Source: Streptomyces sp. NRRL WC-3605 (GTDB taxonomy: Bacteria > Actinomycetota > Actinomycetes > Streptomycetales > Streptomycetaceae). From it: a stretch of 64,000 nt of DNA. The stretch covers positions 367,935 through 431,934 of the forward strand of contig NZ_LLZN01000001.1 of NCBI RefSeq assembly GCF_001509795.1. The letters run 5' to 3'. The stretch's first letter is position 1. Every line of letters begins with the position of its first letter. This document shows positions 1 to 8,530 of this stretch, piece by piece. The notes beneath the pieces were generated by a model that worked only from the letters and a program-made list of their open reading frames with translations, made no database searches and was not told where the DNA came from. The translations under genes were made by a program, and so were the position numbers.

Positions 1-311
1 GCGGCGAGCACATCGCCGGACTCGGCGTCGGCGACGATCCAGGAGCGGGCCGACAGGTCCTTCGGCAGGACGGGGGCGCCGCCCGCGAGGTTCACCTGGG
101 TGCCGGGCCGGCCCAGCAGCTCCCCGCCCACCTTCGACATGTCCGCCGGGGGTGTGGCCGACGGGCTCGTACTCGGCGACGGCCGGGGGGCCGCGTGCGC
201 GACGGGCACGGTCAGCGCGAGGGACGACAGGACGGCGGAGGCGACCAGCAGGCCACGCCTGGCGGTCTTCGTAGGTGCGGGCACGAGCGGAAACGTACAG
301 GGCGTTCCCAT
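1..311 (-). CDS. D-alanyl-D-alanine carboxypeptidase, N-terminal part (cut by window edge)
   Basis: The visible 103 residues carry a secretion signal: a basic TKTARR segment, then a hydrophobic stretch ending in a VAHAAP cleavage region. A Ser/Pro/Thr linker follows, and then SWIVADAESGDVLA, the usual opening of Streptomyces family S11 low-molecular-weight penicillin-binding proteins. The catalytic SxxK motif would lie beyond the left edge. Such enzymes trim the terminal D-Ala of peptidoglycan stem peptides outside the membrane. ATG at 311 gives the longest N-terminus; GTG at 284, just before the basic segment, is an equally reasonable start. Family assignment rests on the short N-terminal motif only. 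Confidence 0.75.
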   Translation of the reverse strand, partial: MGTPCTFPLVPAPTKTARRGLLVASAVLSSLALTVPVAHAAPRPSPSTSPSATPPADMSKVGGELLGRPGTQVNLAGGAPVLPKDLSARSWIVADAESGDVLA

Positions 312-375
312 GGAAGTCCCGTTCCCGCCCCCACCCCGCTCCGCGCACCCGGCGGGGGACGGCGATACTGAGGAC

Positions 376-615
376 ATGAAGCTCAGCCGCCCCGTCTCCT
401 GGTTCCTGCTCGCCTTCGGAGTGTGGAGCTGGGTCATCTGGGTCACTTTCGTCAAAAACCTGATCAAGGACAGCAGCGGGCTCGCGTTCGAGGACGGGCA
501 GCCCACGGCGTACTTCTGGGTGCATCTGCTGCTCGCCGTCGTCTCCTTCGTACTGGGGACGGTCGTCGGGGCCATCGGGTTGCGCGGAGTGCGCGCACTG
601 CGCCGGACGTCATAG
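376..615 (+). CDS. Small integral membrane protein (SCO4848 family)
   Basis: A 79-residue protein with two predicted membrane helices, about residues 7-26 (FLLAFGVWSWVIWVTFV) and 50-72 (LLLAVVSFVLGTVVGAIGL), joined by a short polar loop with FEDGQPTAYFWVH. It lies divergently, 64 bases from the carboxypeptidase, the position I recall for the SCO4848 family next to the SCO4847 carboxypeptidase. ATG at 376 is chosen because upstream in-frame sequence has no membrane-protein character and runs into the divergent gene. Function unknown; the conserved position next to a cell-wall enzyme suggests an envelope role. Confidence 0.8.
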   Translation: MKLSRPVSWFLLAFGVWSWVIWVTFVKNLIKDSSGLAFEDGQPTAYFWVHLLLAVVSFVLGTVVGAIGLRGVRALRRTS

Positions 616-672
616 GAACTCGGCCACCGGTCCGGACGTTCACCGGGCACGTGAGGGAAAGGGAACGCCGGC

Positions 673-2004
673 GTGGTCATCGTCTTCGCGCTCGTCGCAC
701 TGCTCGTGGTGGCCGTGCTGGTGACGGGCAACTGGTGGGTGTGGCGCCGCCTCTTCCGCGACACCACCCGCGCTCCCGGGACCGTGCGCCGCGTGGGTGT
801 GGCCGTGATCGCCGGCGGATGGGCACTGACGGTCGGTGCCCTGGTCGCCGAGCGGGCGGGCGCGCCCTTCTGGCTCCAGCAGGTCCTGGCCTGGCCGGGC
901 TTCCTGTGGCTGGCCCTGTCGCTGTACCTGCTGCTGTACCTGCTGGCCGGTGAGCTCGTACGGCCGCTGCTGCGCCGATGGCTCGACCGGCGGGCGGGCG
1001 CCGGCGCGTCGTCCCCGGCGCGGCCCGAACCGGACGCCGCCGAGGCCGTCGCCCCGGCCACCGCGGCGGCCGGCCCGCGCGGCCGCCGGGGCGCGTCCCC
1101 GGCCACCGGCCGCACAGCCGCGCTCACCGCCGGCCCGCCCCCGGCCGACGGCGACGGCGAGGAGCACCCCCGACCCCGGCCCAGCCGGCGCCTGTTCGTC
1201 TCCCGTGTGGTCGCCGGCACCGCCGCGGCGGCCGCCGTCGGCACCGTCGGCTACGGCACCGGCACCGTGCTGCGCGGCCCGAGGGTCAAGCGGGTCACCG
1301 TCCCGCTGGCCAAGCTCCCGCGCGCCGCGCACGGTTACCGCATCGCCGTCGTCAGCGACATCCACCTCGGACCGGTCCTGGGCCGCGGCTTCGCGCAGAA
1401 GGTCGTCGACACGATCAACGGCACCCAGCCCGACCTCATCGCGGTCGTCGGCGACCTGGTGGACGGCAGCGTCAAGGACCTCGGCCCGGCGGCCGCTCCC
1501 CTCGCGCAACTGAGAGCGCGCGACGGCAGCTTCTTCGTCACCGGCAACCACGAGTACTTCTCGGGCGCCGAGCAATGGGTCCGGGAGGTGCGCCGGCTGG
1601 GCCTGCGCCCCCTGGAGAACGCCCGCGCGGAGCTGCCCCACTTCGACCTGGCCGGCGTCAACGACGTGGCGGGCGAGGACGAAGGGCAGGGCCCGGACTT
1701 CGCCCGCGCCCTCGGCGACCGCGACCGGGCACGCGCGTGCGTGCTCCTCGCCCACCAGCCGGTCCAGATCCACGACGCCGTCGAGCACGGCGTCGACCTC
1801 CAGCTCTCCGGGCACACCCACGGCGGCCAGCTCTGGCCGGGCAGCCTCATCGCCGAGCTGGCGAACCCCACAGTGGCCGGACTGGAGCGCTATGGCGACA
1901 CCCAGCTGTACGTCAGCCGGGGCGCGGGCGCCTGGGGCCCGCCCACGCGCGTGGGCGCGCCTTCCGACATCACCGTGATCGAGTTGGCGTCCCGTCAGGC
2001 CTGA
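673..2004 (+). CDS. Membrane-anchored metallophosphoesterase
   Basis: A 443-residue protein. The first 95 residues hold about three membrane helices, followed by an Ala/Pro-rich linker (about 105-175), a further hydrophobic segment (about 180-200) and a calcineurin-like phosphoesterase domain. All metal-binding blocks are present: SDIHLG near 226, GDLVDG near 259, GNHE near 290, HQP near 360 and SGHTHGG near 378. This is the YaeI/YkuE-like layout, with the catalytic domain probably exposed outside the membrane. Substrate unknown; cell-envelope phosphodiesters or lipid-linked phosphates are possible. Start GTG at 673 follows a GAGGGAAAGG ribosome-binding region 9-10 bases upstream. Confidence 0.88.
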   Translation: MVIVFALVALLVVAVLVTGNWWVWRRLFRDTTRAPGTVRRVGVAVIAGGWALTVGALVAERAGAPFWLQQVLAWPGFLWLALSLYLLLYLLAGELVRPLLRRWLDRRAGAGASSPARPEPDAAEAVAPATAAAGPRGRRGASPATGRTAALTAGPPPADGDGEEHPRPRPSRRLFVSRVVAGTAAAAAVGTVGYGTGTVLRGPRVKRVTVPLAKLPRAAHGYRIAVVSDIHLGPVLGRGFAQKVVDTINGTQPDLIAVVGDLVDGSVKDLGPAAAPLAQLRARDGSFFVTGNHEYFSGAEQWVREVRRLGLRPLENARAELPHFDLAGVNDVAGEDEGQGPDFARALGDRDRARACVLLAHQPVQIHDAVEHGVDLQLSGHTHGGQLWPGSLIAELANPTVAGLERYGDTQLYVSRGAGAWGPPTRVGAPSDITVIELASRQA

Positions 2005-2201
2005 CCTGCGCGTGCCCCTGAGGTGACCGAATTGTGAAACCTGCTGGAATCGCCCGTAGGTAAGTTCTTTCTCATGTCGCCAGAATCCCCTTCCGTCCGA
2101 TCAAACCCATGTGATTAGGTGTGCCCGCCACTTAGGGGAGTGGCTGAAAAATAAACAGCTTCATGCGGGGGCCCTGCGGGGCCTGGGGAGAGGGCACACC
2201 C

Positions 2202-3758
2202 ATGCGTACGGTTCGCATGCGGATTCTCGCGACGCTGCTCGTGCTGGCAGCCGTGGGAGTGGGTGGCTGGCAGTTGCTGCCGTCACAGCAGAACCAGGAA
2301 AGAACCATCACGGTCGGCACGACGGACGCCGTCACCTCGCTCGACCCGGCCGGCGCCTACGACGCCGGCTCGTGGGCGTTGTTCAGCAACGTCTTCCAGT
2401 CGCTGATGACCTTCGAGGCCGGCGGCGTCACACCCGTCCCGGACGCCGCCGAGAGCTGCGGCTTCGCAGGCGACGACCTGCGGACGTACCGCTGCGAGCT
2501 GCGCGAGGGCATCAGGTTCCCGAGCGGGCGGGCGATGACCGCGGAGGACGTCAAGTTCTCCTTCGACCGGGTCAAGCGGATCAACTCGGACGTCGGCCCG
2601 GTCTCCCTGCTGGACACGCTCGGCTCGGTGCGCGCGAGCGGCCGTACCGTCACCTTCCGGCTGTCGTCGCCGGACGCCACGTTCCCGCTCAAGGTCGCCA
2701 CCGGCGCCGGCGCCATCGTCGACCGGGAGAAGTACCCGGCGGGCGAGCTGCGCACCGGTGACTCCGTCGACGGCACCGGCCCGTACACGCTGTCCGGCTA
2801 CAGCGAGGGCAAGCAGGCCACGCTCGACCCCAACCCGCGCTACAAGGGTGCCGTCAGCGGCAGTGCCACCCCGGTCGAACTGCGCTACTACTCCGACGCG
2901 AACGACCTCGGGGACGCCTGGGCCGACCGGCGGATCGACGCCGCCACGCGCACGCTCCCGCCCCGCGTCCTCGCCGGCCTGAACGCGGCCGACACCGACC
3001 AGCGCGTCTCGGAGGCCGACAGCTCCGAGGTCCGCAACCTCTACTTCAACACCCGCGCCTCCTCGCCGCTGCACGACGTGGCGGTGCGCAAGGCCATGGC
3101 GTGGCTGGTGGACCGCGAGAAGCTGGCCGCCACCGTCTACAAGGGGACCGTCGACCCCCTGTACTCGCTGATCCCGACCGGGATCACCGGCCACACCACC
3201 GCGTTCTTCGACGCCTACCCGAAGCAGAGCACCGCGAAGGCGCGCGCCCTGCTGCAGAACGCCGGGGTCACCCTGCCGGTGCGCTTCACCTACGGGTTCG
3301 CCACCGGCCGCGGCTCCGGCGCCGAGGAGGCCGAGGAGATCAAGCAGCAGCTGGAGGCGAGCGGCCTGTTCAAGGTCGACGTCAAGGGCTACGAGTGGAC
3401 CGACTTCCAGAAGCGCTGGGCGGGCGGCAAGCTCGACGCGTACGCGGTCGGCTGGGTCGCCGACTTCCCCGACCCGGACACCTACGGCGGCCCTCTCGTC
3501 GGCACCAAGGGCACCATGAACACCGGCTACAGCGACAAGACGGTCGACCGGCTCATCACCGCCAGCCAGCAGTACGCCGACCGCGCCCAGGCCACCCGGG
3601 ACTTCCGCGACATGCAGGAGGCCGTCGCCCGGGACGTGCCGGTGATCCCGCTGTGGCAGGCCAAGGAGTACGTCGTCACCACCGAGGACGTCCGCGGCGG
3701 GCAGTACCTCTCCGACGGCACCGGCGTGTTCCGGCTGTGGAGCCTCGGCTGGATCTGA
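2202..3758 (+). CDS. ABC transporter substrate-binding protein, peptide/nickel family (SBP_bac_5)
   Basis: 518 residues. An uncleaved-looking signal/anchor segment (residues 7-25) precedes TVGTTDAVTSLDPAGAYD, the classic start of family 5 solute-binding proteins. Further family marks are the GIRFPSGRAMTAEDVKFSFDR block, the AVRKAMAWLVDREKL block, and GWVADFPDPDTYGGPL near the C-terminus. There is no cysteine at the signal peptide end, so it is not an obvious lipoprotein; it may be held by its N-terminal helix or released. No permease or ATPase genes are adjacent, so it must use a transporter encoded elsewhere or act as a sensor. ATG 2202 has GGGGAGAGGG 8 bases upstream; ATG 2163 lacks such a site. 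Confidence 0.88.
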   Translation: MRTVRMRILATLLVLAAVGVGGWQLLPSQQNQERTITVGTTDAVTSLDPAGAYDAGSWALFSNVFQSLMTFEAGGVTPVPDAAESCGFAGDDLRTYRCELREGIRFPSGRAMTAEDVKFSFDRVKRINSDVGPVSLLDTLGSVRASGRTVTFRLSSPDATFPLKVATGAGAIVDREKYPAGELRTGDSVDGTGPYTLSGYSEGKQATLDPNPRYKGAVSGSATPVELRYYSDANDLGDAWADRRIDAATRTLPPRVLAGLNAADTDQRVSEADSSEVRNLYFNTRASSPLHDVAVRKAMAWLVDREKLAATVYKGTVDPLYSLIPTGITGHTTAFFDAYPKQSTAKARALLQNAGVTLPVRFTYGFATGRGSGAEEAEEIKQQLEASGLFKVDVKGYEWTDFQKRWAGGKLDAYAVGWVADFPDPDTYGGPLVGTKGTMNTGYSDKTVDRLITASQQYADRAQATRDFRDMQEAVARDVPVIPLWQAKEYVVTTEDVRGGQYLSDGTGVFRLWSLGWI

Positions 3759-3773
3759 CGGCGGCCGCACCCG

Positions 3774-3805
3774 GCCGGCGGTGTCAGGAGACGGGCACCG
3801 CCGGC
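3774..3805. terminator. Bidirectional terminator hairpin
   Basis: Inverted repeat GCCGGCGGTG / CACCGCCGGC with a 12-base loop lies between the convergent solute-binding protein gene and the histidine kinase gene, overlapping the last codons of the kinase. No T-run, as is usual for Streptomyces terminators. Confidence 0.6.
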
Positions 3806-5256
3806 GCCGGCAGCGTCACCGTGACGGCCAGCCCCTCACCGGGCGCCGTCCGCACGGCGACCTCACCGCCGTGCGCGTCCACCACGCCCTGCACGATCGC
3901 CATGCCCAGACCGCTGCCCGCGCCCCCGCCGGCCCGGAAGAACCGGTCGAAGACGCGGGCCGCGTCCTCCTCGCACAGCCCCGCCCCCCGGTCGCGCACG
4001 CACAGCCGCACCGACCTGTCGTCCCGCTCCAGCTCCAGCCGCACCGGCACGTCGGCGGGCGTGTGCGTGCGGACGTTGCTCAGCAGGTTGCCCAGCACCT
4101 GACGCAGCCCCGACTCGTCGGCGTGCACGAGGAGGGACCCCTCGGCGGCGACGGTCAGCGGCCGTTCGGGCTGCTGCACCCGCAGGTCCTCCGCCGCCTC
4201 CCGCACCAGCCGGCTCAGGTCCACGTTGCGGAACCGCAGGGCGGGCCGCTGGTCGAGGCGGGCCAGGGTGAGCAGTTCGTCGACGAGCCGGCCCATCCGG
4301 TCCACCTCGCCGTTCATCCGGTCCCAGACCCGTTTGCGCTCGGCCTGGTCCGGCAGCATCCCCTTGTCGTACAGCTGGAGATAGCCGTGGATCGCGGACA
4401 GCGGGGTGCGCAGTTCGTGCGAGGCGTCGCCGACGAAGCGCCGCAGCTGGGCCGCGCTGCGCTCGCGCGTGCGGTACGCCGACTCCACCTGGTGCAGCAT
4501 CGAGTTGAGGGCCAGCCGCAGCTGCTCGACCTCCAGGGTGGCGTCGCTGCTCGAGGGGACGCGCCGGGTCAGATCGCCCTCGGCGATGGCCGACGACGTC
4601 TCCACCATGTCCTCCAGCGGCCGCAGCCGCCGGCGCACGCTGAACATCGTCAGGCAGCCCAGCAGGGCCAGCAGGGCGGTGCCGACGGCCAGATCCATCT
4701 TCAGCGCCTTGCCCATGCCCTCGTGCAGGCCCTCGGTGGGCATGGCGATGAGGACGACGGTGCCGTCCGCCAGCCGGGCTCCCGCCATCCGGTAGCGCTC
4801 GCCCTCGACCGTGACGTCCCGCGGCTCCTCGTCGGAGGCCAGCGCCGTCGGATCACCGACGGCCGACGCGAGGGCGTGCTGGCGGGGCGTGGGCCGCAGC
4901 GGGCCCAGCGCGACCGGCTCGCCGGCGGGGTCGACGGCGACGTAGACCATGGACGGGACGGGCAGCGGATCGGTGTCGGTGGCGCCGTCCCCGTTGAACC
5001 TGTCCAGCGCGATGCCCAGTTCGCTGAGGGACTCGATCTGACGCAGCGTGAACCCGGCCTGGCCGAGGGTGCCGCGCGCGCTCTTCAGCTCGGTGTCCAC
5101 CTTGTCGAGCAGATAGAACCGCGCGGTCATCAGGCTCACGGCGGTCGCGACGACGATGCCCGCGGCCAGCAGCGCGACGTTCACCAGGGTCAGCTTGCCG
5201 CGCAGCGAGCGTATGCCGCGGCGCCGGCACCGCTCCAGCAGGTGCCGGGCCCTCAT
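3784..5256 (-). CDS. Sensor histidine kinase of a two-component system
   Basis: 490 residues. A first membrane helix (about 18-45), an extracytoplasmic sensor region of about 120 residues, a second helix (about 165-185), a HAMP linker with RRRLRPLEDM, then the dimerisation domain with DASHELRTPLS (phosphorylated His about residue 280). The ATP-binding domain has the N box (NLLSNVRTH), DRGAG and GSGLGMAIV. Classical orthodox kinase of the EnvZ/PhoR type. Its ATG (5256) overlaps the stop of the upstream response-regulator gene as ATGA, so the two are translationally coupled and the pair is cognate. The signal sensed cannot be read from the sequence. Confidence 0.93.
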   Translation of the reverse strand: MRARHLLERCRRRGIRSLRGKLTLVNVALLAAGIVVATAVSLMTARFYLLDKVDTELKSARGTLGQAGFTLRQIESLSELGIALDRFNGDGATDTDPLPVPSMVYVAVDPAGEPVALGPLRPTPRQHALASAVGDPTALASDEEPRDVTVEGERYRMAGARLADGTVVLIAMPTEGLHEGMGKALKMDLAVGTALLALLGCLTMFSVRRRLRPLEDMVETSSAIAEGDLTRRVPSSSDATLEVEQLRLALNSMLHQVESAYRTRERSAAQLRRFVGDASHELRTPLSAIHGYLQLYDKGMLPDQAERKRVWDRMNGEVDRMGRLVDELLTLARLDQRPALRFRNVDLSRLVREAAEDLRVQQPERPLTVAAEGSLLVHADESGLRQVLGNLLSNVRTHTPADVPVRLELERDDRSVRLCVRDRGAGLCEEDAARVFDRFFRAGGGAGSGLGMAIVQGVVDAHGGEVAVRTAPGEGLAVTVTLPAPAVPVS

Positions 5257-5942
5257 GCCAGCCCGTATCCGACGCCGCGCCGGGTGGTGATCACCGGCGG
5301 CCCCAGGGCGTCCAGCTTGCGCCGCAGATAGCTGATGTACGTCTCTACGACGGTCGACTCCGGCGGGGTGTGCTCGTACTGCCAGACATGGCGCAGGAGT
5401 TGGTCCTTGGGCACGATCCGGCCGCCGTTGCGCACCAGGAACCGCAGCAACGCGTACTCGGTCGGGGTCAGTTCCACCGTACGGCCCGCGCGGCGCACCG
5501 AGTACGTCGTCTCGTCCAGCTCCAGGTCGCCGTAGCGCAGCGGCGGGCGCTGGGGCAGGACGTCGGCGGGGCGGGTGCGGCGCAGCACCGCCGTGATCCG
5601 GGCGACGACCACGTCCACGTCGAACGGCTTGGTGATGTAGTCGTCGCCGAAGCCGAGGGCGCCGACGATCTCCGCCGGGGCGTCGCGGGCGGTGAGGAAG
5701 ACCAGCGCCAGCTCGGGCCGGGTGCGCCGCAGTTCCCGGCCGAGAGCACGGCCGTCGCCGTCCGGGAGCATGACGTCGAGCAGCGCCACGTCGGGGCAGG
5801 TGCGCTCGGCGAGGGCGACCGCGTCGCGCACGGTGCCCGCCGTCATCACCTCGAACCGGTGGTAGCGCAGGGCGATCCCGAGGACGTCCGCGATGCTCTC
5901 CTCGTCCTCCACGACCAGCACGGTGCCTGAAGCCGTCGTCAT
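5253..5942 (-). CDS. OmpR-family response regulator
   Basis: 229 residues. The receiver domain (about 6-120) has the acidic pair VVEDEE, phosphoacceptor Asp56 in LLDVMLPD, Thr84 and Lys105 (ITKPFD). A winged-helix DNA-binding domain (about 135-229) has LTPTEYALLRFLVRNGG and ends in VVETYISYLRRKLD and RRGVGYGLA, as in OmpR/PhoB proteins. First gene of a two-gene operon with the histidine kinase. It is divergent from the MMPL transporter gene, with about 155 bases between them, making that transporter a plausible target; this last point is inference. Confidence 0.93.
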   Translation of the reverse strand: MTTASGTVLVVEDEESIADVLGIALRYHRFEVMTAGTVRDAVALAERTCPDVALLDVMLPDGDGRALGRELRRTRPELALVFLTARDAPAEIVGALGFGDDYITKPFDVDVVVARITAVLRRTRPADVLPQRPPLRYGDLELDETTYSVRRAGRTVELTPTEYALLRFLVRNGGRIVPKDQLLRHVWQYEHTPPESTVVETYISYLRRKLDALGPPVITTRRGVGYGLA

Positions 5943-6097
5943 GCCCCCAGTATCGGCGGGCCCGCGCGCGGCGGGGCCGGTTCCGTCTTTGGAGTTCCTT
6001 GAGAGTCATGGCCGTCGCCTGCCGCGCGGGCGGGCGCACGGCCGATGCTGTTGCGCAGGACCTGGGGGACCATCCGACCGACTAAGGAGCGTTGAGC

Positions 6098-8518
6098 GTG
6101 GCGGCATTGGCACGGTGGTGCTATCGGCACCGGCTGGTGGTCCTGTTGCTCTGGCTGGGGGCGTTGTTCGGCCTGGGCGCGGCGAGTTCGGGGGCGGGCA
6201 CGAACTACGCGAACGTCTTCTCCCTCCCGGACACCGACTCGGCGACCGCGTACGACCTGATGGAGAAGGCCTTCCCGGAGCGTGCGGGCGACACCGACAC
6301 GGTGGTGTGGAAGGTGGACGGGGGATCCGTGCGGGACGCGTCCGTACGCTCCCGCGTCGAGCCCGCCCTGGCGGAGATCGGGCGGATGAAGGGCGTCGGT
6401 GAGGTCACCGACCCGTACGCGGAGCAGGGTGCCGGGCAGATCAGCCGGGACGGGCGGATCGCGTACGCGCAGGTCACCTTCACCGAGCAGGCCAACGCCG
6501 TCCCCAAGGAACTGATCGAGGACGTCGTGGACACCGCTCAGGCCGCCGAGCGGGACGGCCTGCGGGTCGAGCTCGGCGGACAGGCCATCGCCCGCACCCA
6601 GGAGCCCCCGCAGGGCACGGCGGAGGCCGTCGGCATCCTCGCGGCCGCCGTGGTGCTGTTCCTCGCGTTCGGCTCGCTGTTCGCGATGCTGCTGCCGATC
6701 GTGGTGGCCGTCGCCGGCGTCGGCACCGGCATGATCGCCACGATGCTGATGAGCCACGTCACCGACGTGCCCGAGGTCGCCCCGCTGCTCGGCTCACTGA
6801 TCGGGCTCGGCGTCGGCATCGACTACGCCCTGTTCATCGTCACCCGGCACCGGCGCGGCATCCTGCGCGGGATGAAGCCGGAGGAGGCGGCCGTGACCGC
6901 CCTCAACACCTCCGGCCGGGCGGTGCTGTTCGCGGGCGGCACGGTGTGCATCGCCCTCGCCGGGATGCTCGTGATGAACATGCGGTTCCTGGACGGCGTG
7001 GTCGTCGCGACCTCGCTCACCGTCGTCCTGAGCGTGCTCGCCGCGATCACGCTGCTGCCGGCCCTGCTGGGCCTGCTCGGCATGCGGGTGCTCAGCCGGC
7101 GTCAGCGGGCCCGGCTCGCCGCGGCCGGTCCGGAGCCCGCGGAGATTGCCGGGCTCGCGGCTCGCTGGTCGGCGTACGTCCAGCGGCGGCCGCGTCCGGT
7201 CGTCGCGATGGCCGTCGTCGTCATGGCGGTCCTCGCGATCCCCGTGCTGTCGCTGCGCCTCGGCGCCACGGACCAGGGCAACCACCAGGAGTCCACGACC
7301 ACCCGGCAGGCGTACGACCTGCTCGCCGAGGGCTTCGGCCCCGGCTTCAACGGCCCGCTCCAGGTCGTCGTCGAGGGCGATGCGCCCGCGGGCCTGGTCG
7401 ACGGCATCCGCGGCACCGAGGGCGTCGCGCAGGTCGCGCCCGTCCCGCCCGCCAACGGGGTCACCGTGATCCAGGTGGTGCCGGAGACCTCGCCCCAGTC
7501 CGAGGAGACGGACGCCTTGATCGACCGGCTGCGGGACGACGTGATCCCGCAGGCGGGGGCCGACGCCCATGTGGGCGGGGTGACGGCGGTCTTCAAGGAC
7601 TTCGCGTCGGTGACCGGCGACCGGCTGCCGTACTTCGTGGCCACGATCATCGCGCTCGGCTTCCTGCTCCTGCTGATCGCGTTCCGTTCGCTGGTGGTGC
7701 CGCTGACGGCCGCTCTGATGAACCTCATCGCGGCCGCCGCCTCCTTCGGCGTCCTGGTGGCGATCTTCCAGTGGGGCTGGGGCACCGAGCTGATCGGCGT
7801 CGGCAAGGAGGGCCCGATCACCTCCTTCCTGCCGGTCATCATGCTGTCCCTGCTGTTCGGCCTGTCCATGGACTACCAGGTGTTCCTGGTGAGCCGGATG
7901 CACGAGGAGTGGGTCCACACCAAGGACAACGCGCGCGCGGTGCGCGTCGGCCTCGCGGAGACCAGCCGCGTCATCAACTCGGCGGCGCTCATCATGATCT
8001 GCGTGTTCAGCGCGTTCGTGCTGAGCGGCGACATGGAGGGCGCGATGGCCGGCATCGGCCTCGCGGCGGCCGTCGCGCTGGACGCCTTCATCCTGCGGAC
8101 CGCGCTGGTGCCGGCCGCGATGCACCTGCTCGGCAACGCCAACTGGTGGCTGCCCGGCTGGCTGGACAAGCGGCTCCCGCATCTGGCCGTCGAGCCGGCG
8201 GAGGAGCCCGCGCCGGCCGCGCCCGCCCCGGACGGCCCGGCCGCCACCTCGGTCGTGCACGGCTTCGTCCTCACCGCCGACGGCGAGCCCGTCGAGGGCG
8301 CGGCGGTGACGCTGCTCAGCAAGGGCGGACGGCAGCTGGACCGGGTGACGTCCCTGGCCGACGGGTCGTACATCGTGTCGGTGCCGGCGCCGGGCACCTA
8401 TCTGCTGGCGGCGAGCGCACCGGCGTACGGGTCACGCGCCGCGCACGTGGTCGTGGCGGACGGCCCGCTCGTGCACGACGTCGAACTGACCGGGGACGAG
8501 GTCGACGCCGTCAACTGA
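6098..8518 (+). CDS. MMPL/RND-family transporter with C-terminal carboxypeptidase-regulatory-like domain
   Basis: 806 residues. It has the two-fold MMPL pattern: helix 1 (about 12-32), a large extracytoplasmic loop, helices 2-6 (about 180-330) with GLGVGIDYALFIVTRHRR, then a second half with helix 7 near 365, a second outer loop, and helices 8-12 (about 515-680) with LFGLSMDYQVFLVSRMHEE. The paired GxxxDY motifs are the proton-relay signature. Residues about 718-806 form an extra soluble domain (GFVLTADGEPVEGAAVTLL, SLADGSYIVSVPAPGTYLL), a carboxypeptidase-regulatory-like beta fold. GTG 6098 is chosen because AAGGAG ends 8 bases upstream; TTG 6092 sits too close. Probably exports lipids or hydrophobic compounds; the convergent TetR gene is a likely regulator. 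Confidence 0.9.
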   Translation: MAALARWCYRHRLVVLLLWLGALFGLGAASSGAGTNYANVFSLPDTDSATAYDLMEKAFPERAGDTDTVVWKVDGGSVRDASVRSRVEPALAEIGRMKGVGEVTDPYAEQGAGQISRDGRIAYAQVTFTEQANAVPKELIEDVVDTAQAAERDGLRVELGGQAIARTQEPPQGTAEAVGILAAAVVLFLAFGSLFAMLLPIVVAVAGVGTGMIATMLMSHVTDVPEVAPLLGSLIGLGVGIDYALFIVTRHRRGILRGMKPEEAAVTALNTSGRAVLFAGGTVCIALAGMLVMNMRFLDGVVVATSLTVVLSVLAAITLLPALLGLLGMRVLSRRQRARLAAAGPEPAEIAGLAARWSAYVQRRPRPVVAMAVVVMAVLAIPVLSLRLGATDQGNHQESTTTRQAYDLLAEGFGPGFNGPLQVVVEGDAPAGLVDGIRGTEGVAQVAPVPPANGVTVIQVVPETSPQSEETDALIDRLRDDVIPQAGADAHVGGVTAVFKDFASVTGDRLPYFVATIIALGFLLLLIAFRSLVVPLTAALMNLIAAAASFGVLVAIFQWGWGTELIGVGKEGPITSFLPVIMLSLLFGLSMDYQVFLVSRMHEEWVHTKDNARAVRVGLAETSRVINSAALIMICVFSAFVLSGDMEGAMAGIGLAAAVALDAFILRTALVPAAMHLLGNANWWLPGWLDKRLPHLAVEPAEEPAPAAPAPDGPAATSVVHGFVLTADGEPVEGAAVTLLSKGGRQLDRVTSLADGSYIVSVPAPGTYLLAASAPAYGSRAAHVVVADGPLVHDVELTGDEVDAVN

Positions 8519-8530
8519 CGCGGTGACGGC

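Noticed and set aside
1729..1960. CACGCGCGTG-type palindromes in the metallophosphoesterase gene
   Set aside because: They lie inside coding sequence, lack the flanking T and A of the operator, and are explained by codon choice.
3781..5331. About 500-codon plus-strand open frame across the histidine kinase
   Set aside because: Shadow of the kinase gene; His/Gln/Arg-rich, no start context.
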